A stretch of 26,411 bases of DNA from Actinomycetes bacterium (lineage in GTDB: Bacteria > Actinomycetota > Acidimicrobiia > Acidimicrobiales > Microtrichaceae): the NCBI GenBank assembly GCA_023389745.1, contig JAEWED010000231.1:1-26411 (forward strand), in the 5' to 3' direction. A program made the position numbers and the translations under genes. This document shows positions 1-7,922 of the stretch, one piece after another (the first letter of the stretch is position 1; every line of letters starts with the position of its first letter). The notes under the pieces were generated by a model, which saw only the letters and a list, made by a program, of their open reading frames with translations, did not search any database and had not been told where the DNA came from.

Positions 1-289
1 CTCCAGGAGGAACGATCCCGTCCGCGATCAACTCGCGCAGCGGAGCTCCCTTCGTGTAGGGCGCCTGCGCTTGAAGGATCGGACCCTTCGTCAGCAGCTG
101 ACCATCACCCAGTTGGTCTTCGAACTCGGCTCGCAGGCGCGGGTCCGCAGGCGAGAACGCATTCCGGAGATAGCGCACGTAGTCCGTGGCGATCCGCTCT
201 GTCGCTTGAATCGGATCGAGACCTGACGGGCTCACGAGGGCACCGGTGGACTCGTTTGGTGCGTCCGTTGCATCGGAGGTCCAACTCAT
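1..289 (-). CDS. DruE-like large DEAD/DEAH helicase, N-terminal part only (runs off window)
   Basis: Reading leftward from an ATG at 289 gives 96 residues open to the window edge. The ATG overlaps the stop of the upstream 1228-residue gene as ATGA (286-289), so the two are translationally coupled. The visible part contains, in order, LDPIQATERIATDYVRYLRN, then FSPADPRLRAEFEDQL, then LLTKGPILQAQAPYTKG and PLRELIADGIV. From memory, this order (DPI, helix ending in RYL, F-x-x-x-D-x-x-L, KGP, P-x-x-x-G, LI-x-x-G) is the N-terminal signature of very large defence helicases of the DruE type, which carry helicase and DUF1998 domains further on. No helicase motif lies inside the window, so the assignment rests on the N-terminus and on the gene pairing. 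Other DUF1998-type defence helicases remain possible. Confidence 0.62.
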   Translation of the reverse strand, partial: MSWTSDATDAPNESTGALVSPSGLDPIQATERIATDYVRYLRNAFSPADPRLRAEFEDQLGDGQLLTKGPILQAQAPYTKGAPLRELIADGIVPPG

Positions 290-3200
290 CGGGTCCCCTT
301 TCCCCAGCCGGGGGCATGCGTCAGCACTCGCATCCCGGCAATTCCCATGACTGCGCAAGAGAGCGCAATCTCGGAGCACTCGTCCAGCGCAAGAGCGAGT
401 GCCTGAGACGCTTCGGCACTCTGCTCTGGCTTCGAAGTCGGATCCATCACGATGCAGGTCGCTCCGACGAACGGTCGGATCAGCGCGTCCACTCTCCAGT
501 GAGGACTATCGATCGACAGCGAGCGCAGTCGGTTCATGAAGCCTGACCACACCGGGCCTCTGAACATGTGGTCTGCCTCCGGCCAACTCGACACCCATGA
601 CTGAAGTGTCGGACTGAGATGAGCCGGCGGCGAACGAGTCACCGTATGCCAGTGGTGAGAGCTGAGTCGAGGGGCGCTGAGGGTGGCGCCTCGCATCTTG
701 ATCTGCCAATCGGTGATCTCCTGGACTCGCAGCAGCCGGTCGGCAAGCCGATTGAGCCCGTCGACGACCGCCTGGCCCGGATCCCACCCCCAACCCGTAG
801 CGACCACCCATCGAGGAGACCCCAGGTTGGCGTCGAGCGCTGCGCCGAGGAGCGGGTCGGCCACCCAGAGCTCTGCGAGCGATCTGTCAAGCCCCGAGTC
901 GCTCTGAGCGACGACGGTCGCGTCGAAGGAATGCTGAGCGAACCAAATCCGCTGGGACGCCTCGAGCCCAGCGCTGGCAGTCGTCGATTGGATCGCACGG
1001 AGGAAGTCAGCGATCACGATGTCGTCATCGAGCGCGACGGATGCGACAAGCTGAGCTTGGTCTGGGCTCAACGGGCGACCGTCGAGTCCACGAGTCCAGA
1101 GGTCCGCCAGGAGCGAGCCCTTCGTGGGAACGTCGGAACACCGGAATGCCATCTGGCGATCGAGAGCCCTGATCGCGTCGACAAGTTGGTTGACTCTGCT
1201 GCCTAAGAAGACCGTGGAACAGGCTGGCCCGTTCTGAGGAAACGAAGGAGCGTCCCCCCACCCTGTGTCCGCAGTTCCGAGCTCGATCCGGTACGCGCCA
1301 TCGGCGTCGCGAATGAGGAGTTCGACACTGGTGGCCTCGTCCTCGACTGCGGTCTCTTGCACGAGCCGCCGGCTTGCCTCATCCCATGTACGGAGCACGC
1401 GATTGGGCCATGGGCGCGGTTCGCTCCACGTTGCCGAGATCGCTGCGTCCTTCGAGGGGTTGTGAACGTCAAGTCTGGGATCGCTCCAGGACGGACCGGT
1501 CTGCACGTGGCCGAGCAGCACGCTGCGTCCGTCCGTGGAGTGGAGGACGAGGTCGAGCATCGGGAAGCTGCTCGCTGTTGCTGTGTCAATACAGGCATCC
1601 AGGTTCGCGGTGACGACTGGGGATCCCTGCCGGCGATGGAATCGCAAGCGCTGGAGGAGCCCGCCGGTGCCGTCTTCGAGCCAGAGGCGAAGGGTACGGG
1701 TGTCGTCGAGGAGCAGTTCGACGACGCTGTTTCGCATCTCGTCCGGCCTGACCACGAAGCGACTCCCGTTGAAGTCAGGCACAACGGCAGCGGGAGTGCG
1801 CACATCCCACCGGCAGCGAGGCACTCGAGCCTCGAGGTTCACCAGCGTACCGTTTGGTAGATCCGCTTCGAATCGTGTCACCGGCTCCTCTGGTGACAGG
1901 CGGATCGATTCGGGGAGCCGGATACCTTCGCTGCTCTGTGGGTGAACTGTGATGGTTTCATCCGGCGCAGCGAGCAGCGGGAGCTTCAGCTCGGTGCCAG
2001 GAAGTCGGACGAAGGACGTCGCTCTGGAATCGCCGGCGCGGTTCCGGACGACGACCGTGCAAGGGCCCGTGCTTGCGCCGAGCAAATCGGTAAGAGCGAA
2101 CAGTCCCCAGTCGACCTGCAACGAGCTCAGCGGAGCCGTCGTGCGACTGCCGCCGGAGCTGACGGTGACGTCGCAGTCCTCGTACGGCGGGAAGTAGCCG
2201 GGCGACGGGCGAAGGCGGACATCGGCGCCCATGACCTGCTGCCCGCTGACGGTGCTCACCCCGCCGATCACGTCGCCGCTCAGCTCGAAGGACCAGGTGG
2301 AGTCGACCGCGATCGGTGTCAACGACGATCTGGAGCCGCTATCGATCTGGAGCTCTGAGAGACCCCGAAGGTCCACTGTGGTCAGCGTGTAGCCAGACCA
2401 CAAGCCGTCGAGTCGGCTGCAGTCGGCGGCGCCCCGAGGTCTGTAGCCCGCGGGACTCAGAACGAAGGCGGTCATGCCGAGCAACGGCCCGGATCGGTGG
2501 AGGCGGGCTCGCTCGTCGAAGATCCAAACTTCACTGGAGTCATGCGAAGCGAGCCGGATCGGACGCCTATTGGATGCTCGGATTTCCCAGGTAGCACCTG
2601 GTTCCAGCGGGAAGCTCTGTTCCTCATAGCGCGACGAGGTTCCTAGGAACTGGGTGCCGCAGTACCAGTCGACATCGCCTCGTGGGACCCGAACGTACGG
2701 ACCGCTGGCGCCGAATCTGTCGATCAAGACCTTCGGTCCTGGAACGAAGTTCCACCCGGGGTCCGGCCGTGCCTGGTAGTCCTCGACCCACTTCGTGAAC
2801 GCCTCGACGATGTATGGCGACAACCCCTGGTCACCGTCGATGTTGCGACGGCCGTGACTTCTGACGAGCTCGGCTAATCCACGGACGATCTCCAGCCCGA
2901 GGTCCCCTGTGTACAGAAGTAGTCGCTGGACCGGCTTCGCCAGGCCATAGCCGTCCAGGTCGGTCGACAACCACGTGTCGACGATCTCTTCGGCCGTTGC
3001 GGCGGTGGTTCGAAGCGTTGCCGCGAGGATGTCCAGGAGGCGTGGAATCGATTCAGCGGGAAGGCCACCGTGGAGGTGCACGCGGCGCAGGAACTTGCCA
3101 CCCGCTGCGATGCCCTCGCGTTCTTCCAGGTCATCCAACCATTCGAGGCTGAGCGTGCGGATCGCGCGCTGAAATGCGTCACCGGTGTTCTTTCCGTCGC

Positions 3201-3972
3201 GCAGGCGTTCGATAGAGACATTCGGCCAGAACGTGCGCTCCGCGTAGTTGTGACGCCCTTGCCACGCCAGATAAGTCACCAGAGTGGCCGGGGAAGTTCG
3301 GGCGACCCAGGCCGGTGACGACAAGCCGATCGTCGCTCGGATGGCCGCCTCGGCTCTCGGTCCCCACCGATCGACGTCGATCTCGCACACCAGCGAGCGC
3401 CCGGTCAGTAGGTCTCGCAGGTGAGTCTCCACCGAGCGGGGCGACAGCTGATCCTCGCTTGAGGTGACCTCACGACCGGTGTCCAGCCCGACCTGAAATG
3501 AGCAGATTTCGTCGACTGTTTCGTCGACCGATTCCTCGGAAGTCTCCATTCGAGGATCAGTACAGGGCGATGATCGTGCGACGTTCTGGTCGGCCAGGTC
3601 CTCCGGTGAGGTGACTTCCTCGAGCGCCGTGGACGTCGTCGGCTTATGCTTGGTCGCCTTAGTCTTCTTCTTCTTCTTCGTCGTCGTCTTCTTCTTCTTC
3701 TTGCCCTTCTTGTCCTCCTTTGGCTTCTTCTCCTTCTTTGGCTTCTTCTCCTTCTTTGGCTTCTGCCCCTCCTTCCCTTCCTTCGCCTGTTTCCGCCTCG
3801 CCTCAGGCTTCATGGCGGGCTTGTTGTCCCGATCGTCAACCTCGCGGCGACCCTGGGACTGGTGGCTGCTGGTCGCTCCTTCAGATTGACCCTGACTTGG
3901 CTTCCGCTCGCGCCGATCTTCGTCACGTCGGTCTTTCGAGGTGCGCGATTTCTTGCTCGCTGTCTGCCCCAT
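286..3972 (-). CDS. Large DruH-like defence protein with lysine-rich N-terminal tail
   Basis: This is a 1228-residue cytoplasmic protein with no signal peptide or membrane segment. The ATG at 3972 is preferred over one at 4110 because GAGGAGAGG lies 9 bases ahead of it. Residues 1-50 are charged and Ser/Gln-rich, 51-110 are almost wholly lysine-rich (including KKEKKP repeats), and 111-180 are acidic and probably disordered. A folded region starts near 185. It contains a helical part with an FW pair near 248 and an HGGLP motif near 301-305. The middle looks beta-rich, with many short alternating hydrophobic stretches. No nuclease or ATPase motif is evident. The coupled downstream gene looks like a DruE helicase, and a large uncharacterised protein plus DruE is the Druantia type III layout (DruH-DruE). 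I infer the DruH role from context and length; the sequence match to known DruH proteins is unproven. The Lys-rich tail could bind nucleic acid. Confidence 0.6.
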   Translation of the reverse strand: MGQTASKKSRTSKDRRDEDRRERKPSQGQSEGATSSHQSQGRREVDDRDNKPAMKPEARRKQAKEGKEGQKPKKEKKPKKEKKPKEDKKGKKKKKTTTKKKKKTKATKHKPTTSTALEEVTSPEDLADQNVARSSPCTDPRMETSEESVDETVDEICSFQVGLDTGREVTSSEDQLSPRSVETHLRDLLTGRSLVCEIDVDRWGPRAEAAIRATIGLSSPAWVARTSPATLVTYLAWQGRHNYAERTFWPNVSIERLRDGKNTGDAFQRAIRTLSLEWLDDLEEREGIAAGGKFLRRVHLHGGLPAESIPRLLDILAATLRTTAATAEEIVDTWLSTDLDGYGLAKPVQRLLLYTGDLGLEIVRGLAELVRSHGRRNIDGDQGLSPYIVEAFTKWVEDYQARPDPGWNFVPGPKVLIDRFGASGPYVRVPRGDVDWYCGTQFLGTSSRYEEQSFPLEPGATWEIRASNRRPIRLASHDSSEVWIFDERARLHRSGPLLGMTAFVLSPAGYRPRGAADCSRLDGLWSGYTLTTVDLRGLSELQIDSGSRSSLTPIAVDSTWSFELSGDVIGGVSTVSGQQVMGADVRLRPSPGYFPPYEDCDVTVSSGGSRTTAPLSSLQVDWGLFALTDLLGASTGPCTVVVRNRAGDSRATSFVRLPGTELKLPLLAAPDETITVHPQSSEGIRLPESIRLSPEEPVTRFEADLPNGTLVNLEARVPRCRWDVRTPAAVVPDFNGSRFVVRPDEMRNSVVELLLDDTRTLRLWLEDGTGGLLQRLRFHRRQGSPVVTANLDACIDTATASSFPMLDLVLHSTDGRSVLLGHVQTGPSWSDPRLDVHNPSKDAAISATWSEPRPWPNRVLRTWDEASRRLVQETAVEDEATSVELLIRDADGAYRIELGTADTGWGDAPSFPQNGPACSTVFLGSRVNQLVDAIRALDRQMAFRCSDVPTKGSLLADLWTRGLDGRPLSPDQAQLVASVALDDDIVIADFLRAIQSTTASAGLEASQRIWFAQHSFDATVVAQSDSGLDRSLAELWVADPLLGAALDANLGSPRWVVATGWGWDPGQAVVDGLNRLADRLLRVQEITDWQIKMRGATLSAPRLSSHHWHTVTRSPPAHLSPTLQSWVSSWPEADHMFRGPVWSGFMNRLRSLSIDSPHWRVDALIRPFVGATCIVMDPTSKPEQSAEASQALALALDECSEIALSCAVMGIAGMRVLTHAPGWGKGTR
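3640..3822 (-). repeat. Low-complexity lysine tract with 18-bp tandem units
   Basis: Inside the DruH-like gene, the plus strand shows runs of CTT/TTC, read as AAG/GAA/AAA codons on the minus strand. An 18-bp unit is repeated exactly at 3719-3736 and 3737-3754, with a third partial copy from 3755. It encodes KKEKKP-type hexapeptides. AAG triplet runs at about 3660-3710 encode KKKKK stretches. Such tracts change length easily by slippage. Confidence 0.85.
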
Positions 3973-4149
3973 GTTGGCCGGCCTCTCCTCCAGCAGCCGG
4001 CACTCGCCGCTCGCGATCGAGCGCCGGCTCCTCCCATCTCCTGCATCGAGTATGCCCCGTCGGACTGACAGCGATGGCTTGCCGGCGCCAGCACGTGCGA
4101 CCTCACACATGACTCTTGCGCGCGTCGCTGTCGACCGACCCTCATCCGC

Positions 4150-4482
4150 TCACGCAGCCAGGAGGTCGACGATGACAGGAGCGTGATCTGAGAGGCCTAA
4201 CTTCGCTGGACATCCACCCGCGAGCTGGGACCATCCTTTGCCGTCGCCGGAGCGGTCGCTGACGTGCTCCTGAGCCAAGTGAGGAAGGCCGCGGGTCGCG
4301 AGGGCGGGTCCTCTGAGGTATCCGTTGCTCCGCCGCCCCACCCCGTTCGATTGGCGGCTCGGCGACGGGCTCCACTCGCTGAAGAAGGCGATCTCTGCAC
4401 CGAGATCCACCGCCGCGTCGCACTGGTCCTCGAGCGTCGTGACCGAACTGTTCCAATGGGTGTTCCAGGCCAGGACCCGCAA
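4150..4482 (-). pseudogene. Shrunken endonuclease/exonuclease/phosphatase (EEP) family gene
   Basis: A 110-residue reading frame starts at a TTG (4480-4482) with a clear GAGGAG ribosome site 7 bases upstream. It begins LRVLAWNTHWN, the first strand and metal-site Asn of EEP nucleases, continues AEIAFFSEW (the position of the catalytic Glu, usually QE), and ends LGLSDHAPVIVDL, the C-terminal SDH motif. An intact EEP protein has about 230-300 residues; here roughly 150 central residues, including the D-x-N motif, are missing. I therefore read it as an internally deleted relic with both ends kept. It lies 177 bases upstream of the DruH-like gene on the same strand. A short functional protein is possible but lacks the residues for catalysis. 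The intact EEP gene at 6785 is a separate, quite different member. Confidence 0.6.
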
Positions 4483-4642
4483 GTCGATCTCCTCGGTACG
4501 GGCAAGGTTGCGTGTGGAAGGAGTGTCGGAGGCTGGTGAGAGAGAGTTGAGAATTTGTCGAGCGCTCCAGCTAGCGACGTCGGGTGCTGAGCGAGTCGCC
4601 TCGCCGGGAGCGTGCGACTTGTCCCGAGTGTCAGGCCTCGGG
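4483..4642. other. Intergenic stretch between HNH gene and EEP relic
   Basis: These 160 bases hold no convincing gene. A perfect 6-bp inverted repeat (CCCGAG, 8-base loop, CTCGGG at 4623-4642) sits directly after the stop of the HNH gene and may act as a weak terminator, though no T-run follows. The promoter of the EEP relic must lie here or upstream, but no clear -35/-10 pair stands out. Confidence 0.4.
4623..4642 (-). terminator. Possible hairpin terminator after HNH gene
   Basis: CCCGAG (4623-4628) and CTCGGG (4637-4642) pair perfectly around an 8-base loop, immediately past the TAG stop of the HNH endonuclease gene. There is no U-tract, so this is a weak call. Confidence 0.3.
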
Positions 4643-5758
4643 CTATCGGCTCGAATGCATCAGCGCGGCGACCGTCCTCGGGTCGTCTTCAGTGAAGTGC
4701 CCGGCCAACAGCCAGAGCGGAGTGCTGGCCGGGAGGTGGAAGTAGCTTGATCGAGCGATCGCTAGCGTTCGGTCAGGCTCTGTTGCCCACTTTCCCGCTG
4801 CGGCGATGTCGCCAAGTGCGCCGCCCTGCGCAGCCTGATGCCCAGTCCACCGCTGCACGTGCTCTGATGCGGCCAGGTGATCGGACTTGTGGCCGTTGCA
4901 CGCGTCGGCGAGCACCAGGTTCTCGATCGCATCGTTCGGCCAGCGGCTCCAGGGGATGAAGTGGTCGACCTCGACCCGCTGGGCGAAGCGCTCGTCGCAG
5001 TAGAAGCAGCGATCGTTCTGAAGCTCTCGGAGCCCTGAACGCAATGCAACAGGGAAGCGAACGCGATCGGTGCCGAACAGGTGCGCTCGGAGCCGCTCAC
5101 TCTCCAGGTCGAGCCCGTTGAGCGCGGCGACCATCCGTAACCAGTGCAGCTCGATCAGCGGGCGGAGCAGTGGAGCGAGACGAAGGAGCTGGTCGCTCGC
5201 TCCAGGACGGAACCTCACCGTTCCGCCACCGTCGGAGTGCAACGACCGCAACGTCACCGACTCGCCCCAGTCGACGTCGTAGAGAAAGGGGCGGTACTCC
5301 GTGCCGACGACCTGCAGCCGCAGGATCGGGTAGCGAGCGAAGGTGCGCTCGACCTCGTTAAGACACTGCTCGTACTCCTCCGGATGGCGGAGCATCGCCG
5401 ACCTCAGCGTCTTCGTGCCCGCAGCCTCGGCGACGAGATGGAGCCGCAGCACGGCGTTCAGCACCGCCGAACTCGATGCGGTGATCTGGCGAAGCGGGAC
5501 GGCCCTCGCTGACCCGACCCCGAGATAGGCGCGTGCGTGCGGGTAGTAGAGGCGCAGCACATGTCTCGCGATCTCACGAGTGTGGAGCGCCGATGGTGCC
5601 CGGCCCTGATGGTCGGAGTTCGTCGCGCAGGCGTCGATCAGCGCCATGAGCAGGGCGAGCTTGTAGGTCGCGACGCGCGGGCCCTCATCGATCACCTGCA
5701 GCAACCGCTCGGCGATCACAGCGCCGACGAGCGCGTCCTCCGGCTCGGGATCAGCCAT
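4643..5758 (-). CDS. HNH endonuclease (371 aa)
   Basis: This is a 371-residue cytoplasmic protein. The frame stays open far upstream, but the ATG at 5758 fits the family start and has GGGAAGG about 13 bases ahead. Residues 31-42 (TYKLALLMALID) begin a helical N-terminal domain of unknown role. Residues 158-164 include FLYDVDW. The nuclease core is at 250-296: a CFYC pair (251-254), VDHFIPW (264-270) with the catalytic DH, then N280, LVLADACNGHKSDHL with N288, H290 and K291. This is the beta-beta-alpha metal nuclease fold with one structural CxxC. The layout matches a widespread bacterial family annotated only as HNH endonuclease. It is divergent from a second HNH gene and next to EEP genes and a Druantia-like operon, which suggests a restriction or defence role. 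The substrate is unknown. Confidence 0.85.
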   Translation of the reverse strand: MADPEPEDALVGAVIAERLLQVIDEGPRVATYKLALLMALIDACATNSDHQGRAPSALHTREIARHVLRLYYPHARAYLGVGSARAVPLRQITASSSAVLNAVLRLHLVAEAAGTKTLRSAMLRHPEEYEQCLNEVERTFARYPILRLQVVGTEYRPFLYDVDWGESVTLRSLHSDGGGTVRFRPGASDQLLRLAPLLRPLIELHWLRMVAALNGLDLESERLRAHLFGTDRVRFPVALRSGLRELQNDRCFYCDERFAQRVEVDHFIPWSRWPNDAIENLVLADACNGHKSDHLAASEHVQRWTGHQAAQGGALGDIAAAGKWATEPDRTLAIARSSYFHLPASTPLWLLAGHFTEDDPRTVAALMHSSR

Positions 5759-5788
5759 CGGCCTGTCCAGCCCTTCCCACGGCGGCGA

Positions 5789-5794
5789 ACTGTA
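5789..5794 (-). promoter_or_regulatory. Possible -10 box for the HNH endonuclease gene
   Basis: On the minus strand TACAGT lies 30 bases ahead of the ATG at 5758, which would put a start site near 5782 and leave a short leader carrying GGGAAGG. No well-spaced -35 is visible. Confidence 0.3.
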
Positions 5795-5833
5795 TCGGCA
5801 GGGTGCTTCGCCAATGAGCCGACGGGGAGCTCC

Positions 5834-5839
5834 TAGAGT
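5834..5839 (+). promoter_or_regulatory. Possible -10 box for second HNH gene (leaderless start)
   Basis: TAGAGT ends 8 bases before the GTG at 5848, the spacing expected if transcription starts at or next to the start codon. No Shine-Dalgarno sequence lies at the usual distance from that GTG, which supports a leaderless reading. The two divergent HNH genes thus share an 89-base promoter region. Confidence 0.35.
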
Positions 5840-5847
5840 GCGCAGCG

Positions 5848-6766
5848 GTGTTGGAAGGGGAAGACTTCGACAGCCGGCTGAGAAGCTCGGCGATGGCGTG
5901 GCTGCGCGCCGAGCTCCTGGCGACGCCCCAGGGCATCGGCTGGAAGCGCCTGCAAGAGTTCCACTTCGAGGGCACTCGCATCCCGCTGTTGAACCTCCAG
6001 CGCGGTATCTGGAAGCCCGCGGTCTTGAACGCCGCGCTGACGATCCGCACGGTGTTTCGCAACAAGCCCGACCAACGGCCCGTACGACGACGCGCCCGGT
6101 CCCGAAGGGCTGCTCCGTTACAAGTGGATGGGCGGCAACCCGAACGCTTCGGACAACCGGGCCGTGCGCGAGGCGATGCGCCGGCGGCTGCCGCTCATCT
6201 ATCTGGTCGGTATCGCGAGGGGTCTCTACCAGCCGGTGTTCCCGGCGTTCATCGAGGCCGAGGAACCCGAGCGCCAGCAGTTCGTGGTCAGCACCAGCGC
6301 CGAAGAAGAGGCCGCCTGGCGCTATGCGGTGCAGGGCCAGCCCGAGATCGCTCGGGAGTATCTCGAATCGGTCCGTCAGCACCGGCTCCACCAGCGGGTG
6401 TTCCGCGACCAGGTGTTGCTTGCCTACGACAGCCGCTGCGCGCTGTGCCACCTCGGACATCGTGAGCTCATCGACGCAGCGCACATCCGTGAGGACGCAG
6501 CGGGCGGGGAGCCGACGGTCACCAACGGCATCGCCATGTGCAAGCTGCACCACGCCACGTTCGACAATCTGCTCGTCGGCGTGTCGCCGGACTACCGCAT
6601 CCATGTGCGAGAGGACCTGTTGTCGGAGGTCGACGGCCCGACCTTGCAGCACTCGATCAAGCAGCTCCACGGGGAGCTGATCCGGGTTCCATCGTCCCGA
6701 GTCGCGCAACCGGACCGAGAGCTGCTCGAAGAACGGTTTACTCAGTTCCGCAAGGGCGCGGCCTGA
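5848..6766 (+). pseudogene. HNH_2-type endonuclease, frameshifted near 6067
   Basis: Two frames together make one protein of about 305 residues. The first, from GTG 5848, reads LEGEDFDSRLRSSAMAWLR through FHFEGTRIPLL and IWKPAVLNAALTIRTVF. Near 6065-6070 the sense moves to the +1 frame: PTNGPYDDAPGPEGLLRYKW, then GNPNASDNRAVREAM, IYLVGIARGLYQPVFPAFI and EPERQQFVV. The C-terminal nuclease holds CALC, DAAHI, NGIAMCKLHH and FD. This order is that of a common restriction-like family ending in an HNH_2 domain. Removing one C from the CCC at 6067-6069 restores one continuous frame. It may be a recent mutation, a sequencing error or a recoding site; the CCC run is short for programmed slippage. The frame from 6128 alone could make a 212-residue protein with the whole HNH core. 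The intact EEP gene follows 18 bases later. Confidence 0.75.
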
Positions 6767-6784
6767 TCAGCGACCGATGCACCG

Positions 6785-7648
6785 ATGGCCGAGATCCGAT
6801 TCGTCACCTGGAACTGGAACGTCTTCAACCCCGGTCGCACCGCCGACAAGCTGACACTTCTCGAGCGCCTGCAGCCCGACGTCGTCGCGTTGCAGGAGGT
6901 GAGCCGATCGACCGCTGAGGCGATGCGTGAGCACTTCCCGGGGTCGACCGTGATCGAAGGCCTTGCGCGCAGCGACTGGACCGGCCCGCGCGCATACGGT
7001 GCGGCGCTGCTGATTCGACGCGGTCTCGACGTGATCGACTCGACCGCGCCGACGGTCGACCACTGGAACAGCGTGGATGGACCCCCGGATGCGGTGCCGC
7101 CGCCGGAGTCGCTCGTCGCTGCGATGGTCCGAGTCGACGGACTCGACCTCGCCGTCGCGTCAGCGCATCCACCGAACGCGGCTGGACGCGGCCTCGAGCG
7201 CGACTGGCGGGTCGCCCGCAAGCTTCGTACCTATGTCGCGCTCGAGCGGTGGGTCGCCGGACGTGACCCGCTGGTGCTCGGAGTGGACGCGAACGCGTGG
7301 ATCGACACGACCTGCTCACCGTTCGAACCGCCGGTCTACGCCGACGAGCCGCAGCGCCCGATCATGGAGTTCTTCCTCGAGCAGCCGTCTCGGCATGGAC
7401 TACGCGACGCGTTCCGCTCATGGCTCGAGGAGCATCCCGACGAGCTTAATGAGATCCGACGCCGACGCCCTCGCGGGCCGCTTGCGACCACCTACGTGCG
7501 CGGCGGCAACTACCCGGTGCCCGACCGATTCGACGTCGTCATGATCTCACCATCTGTCAGGGTCAAGTCGATCGCCCACGGATACGAAGATGCGCTCGCT
7601 GCAGGCAGCGACCATGCGTTCGTCGTCGCCGAGGTCGAGATCGAGTGA
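6785..7648 (+). CDS. Endonuclease/exonuclease/phosphatase (EEP) family hydrolase
   Basis: A 287-residue protein with no signal peptide. It shows the complete EEP set of the DNase I/exonuclease III-like fold: FVTWNWN near 6-12 with the first metal-site Asn, VVALQEV with Glu38, GVDANAWID in the middle (D-x-N), and GSDHAFVVAEVEI at the C-terminus (Asp276-His277). The family cuts phosphodiester bonds in DNA or RNA or removes phosphates from lipids and nucleotides; the exact substrate cannot be read here. The ATG lies 18 bases after the frameshifted HNH gene, so the two are probably co-transcribed. No good Shine-Dalgarno is seen, which fits translation coupled to the gene before it. Clustering with two HNH genes suggests a nucleic-acid substrate. 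Confidence 0.85.
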   Translation: MAEIRFVTWNWNVFNPGRTADKLTLLERLQPDVVALQEVSRSTAEAMREHFPGSTVIEGLARSDWTGPRAYGAALLIRRGLDVIDSTAPTVDHWNSVDGPPDAVPPPESLVAAMVRVDGLDLAVASAHPPNAAGRGLERDWRVARKLRTYVALERWVAGRDPLVLGVDANAWIDTTCSPFEPPVYADEPQRPIMEFFLEQPSRHGLRDAFRSWLEEHPDELNEIRRRRPRGPLATTYVRGGNYPVPDRFDVVMISPSVRVKSIAHGYEDALAAGSDHAFVVAEVEIE

Positions 7649-7922
7649 GGTCCACATCCTCTGGCACCTGCCGCCGTCTGGCGGTGACGATGGGAGTGGT
7701 GCTGGGTCCATCGCCGAGCGAGGAGCGGTCCCATGGAGGACCTCGACAAGGGATCTTGCTGTCGGAGCCTGTCGCTACGGTGGCGTCGGTGCCGTACAAC
7801 CACGGCATCGACCACGAGCAACCAGCCAGAGGAAGGCGAACGCAAATGACCGATCCGACCAGCGGGGACCTAGGCGAGCTGTCCATCCGGCGCCAGCTGC
7901 CCCTGAACCCACGGAGGTCAAC
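7649..7922 (+). other. Intergenic region with possible 41-codon leader frame
   Basis: This stretch of 274 bases separates the EEP gene from the helix-turn-helix gene. An ATG at 7846 preceded by AGAGGAAGG begins a 41-codon frame (MTDPTSGDLGELS...) that ends at 7971, 49 bases inside the next gene in another frame. Its strong ribosome site suggests it may be translated, either as a leader peptide or as the remnant of a small gene. No homology is recognised. Confidence 0.35.

Noticed and set aside
3973..4110. 46-residue N-terminal extension of the DruH-like protein from ATG 4110
   Set aside because: It lacks a ribosome site and has non-coding-like composition, while GAGGAGAGG precedes ATG 3972.
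5759..6709. Long minus-strand open frame extending the HNH endonuclease upstream to 6709
   Set aside because: It lies antisense to the second HNH gene, has low-complexity Arg-rich composition, and the family start matches ATG 5758.
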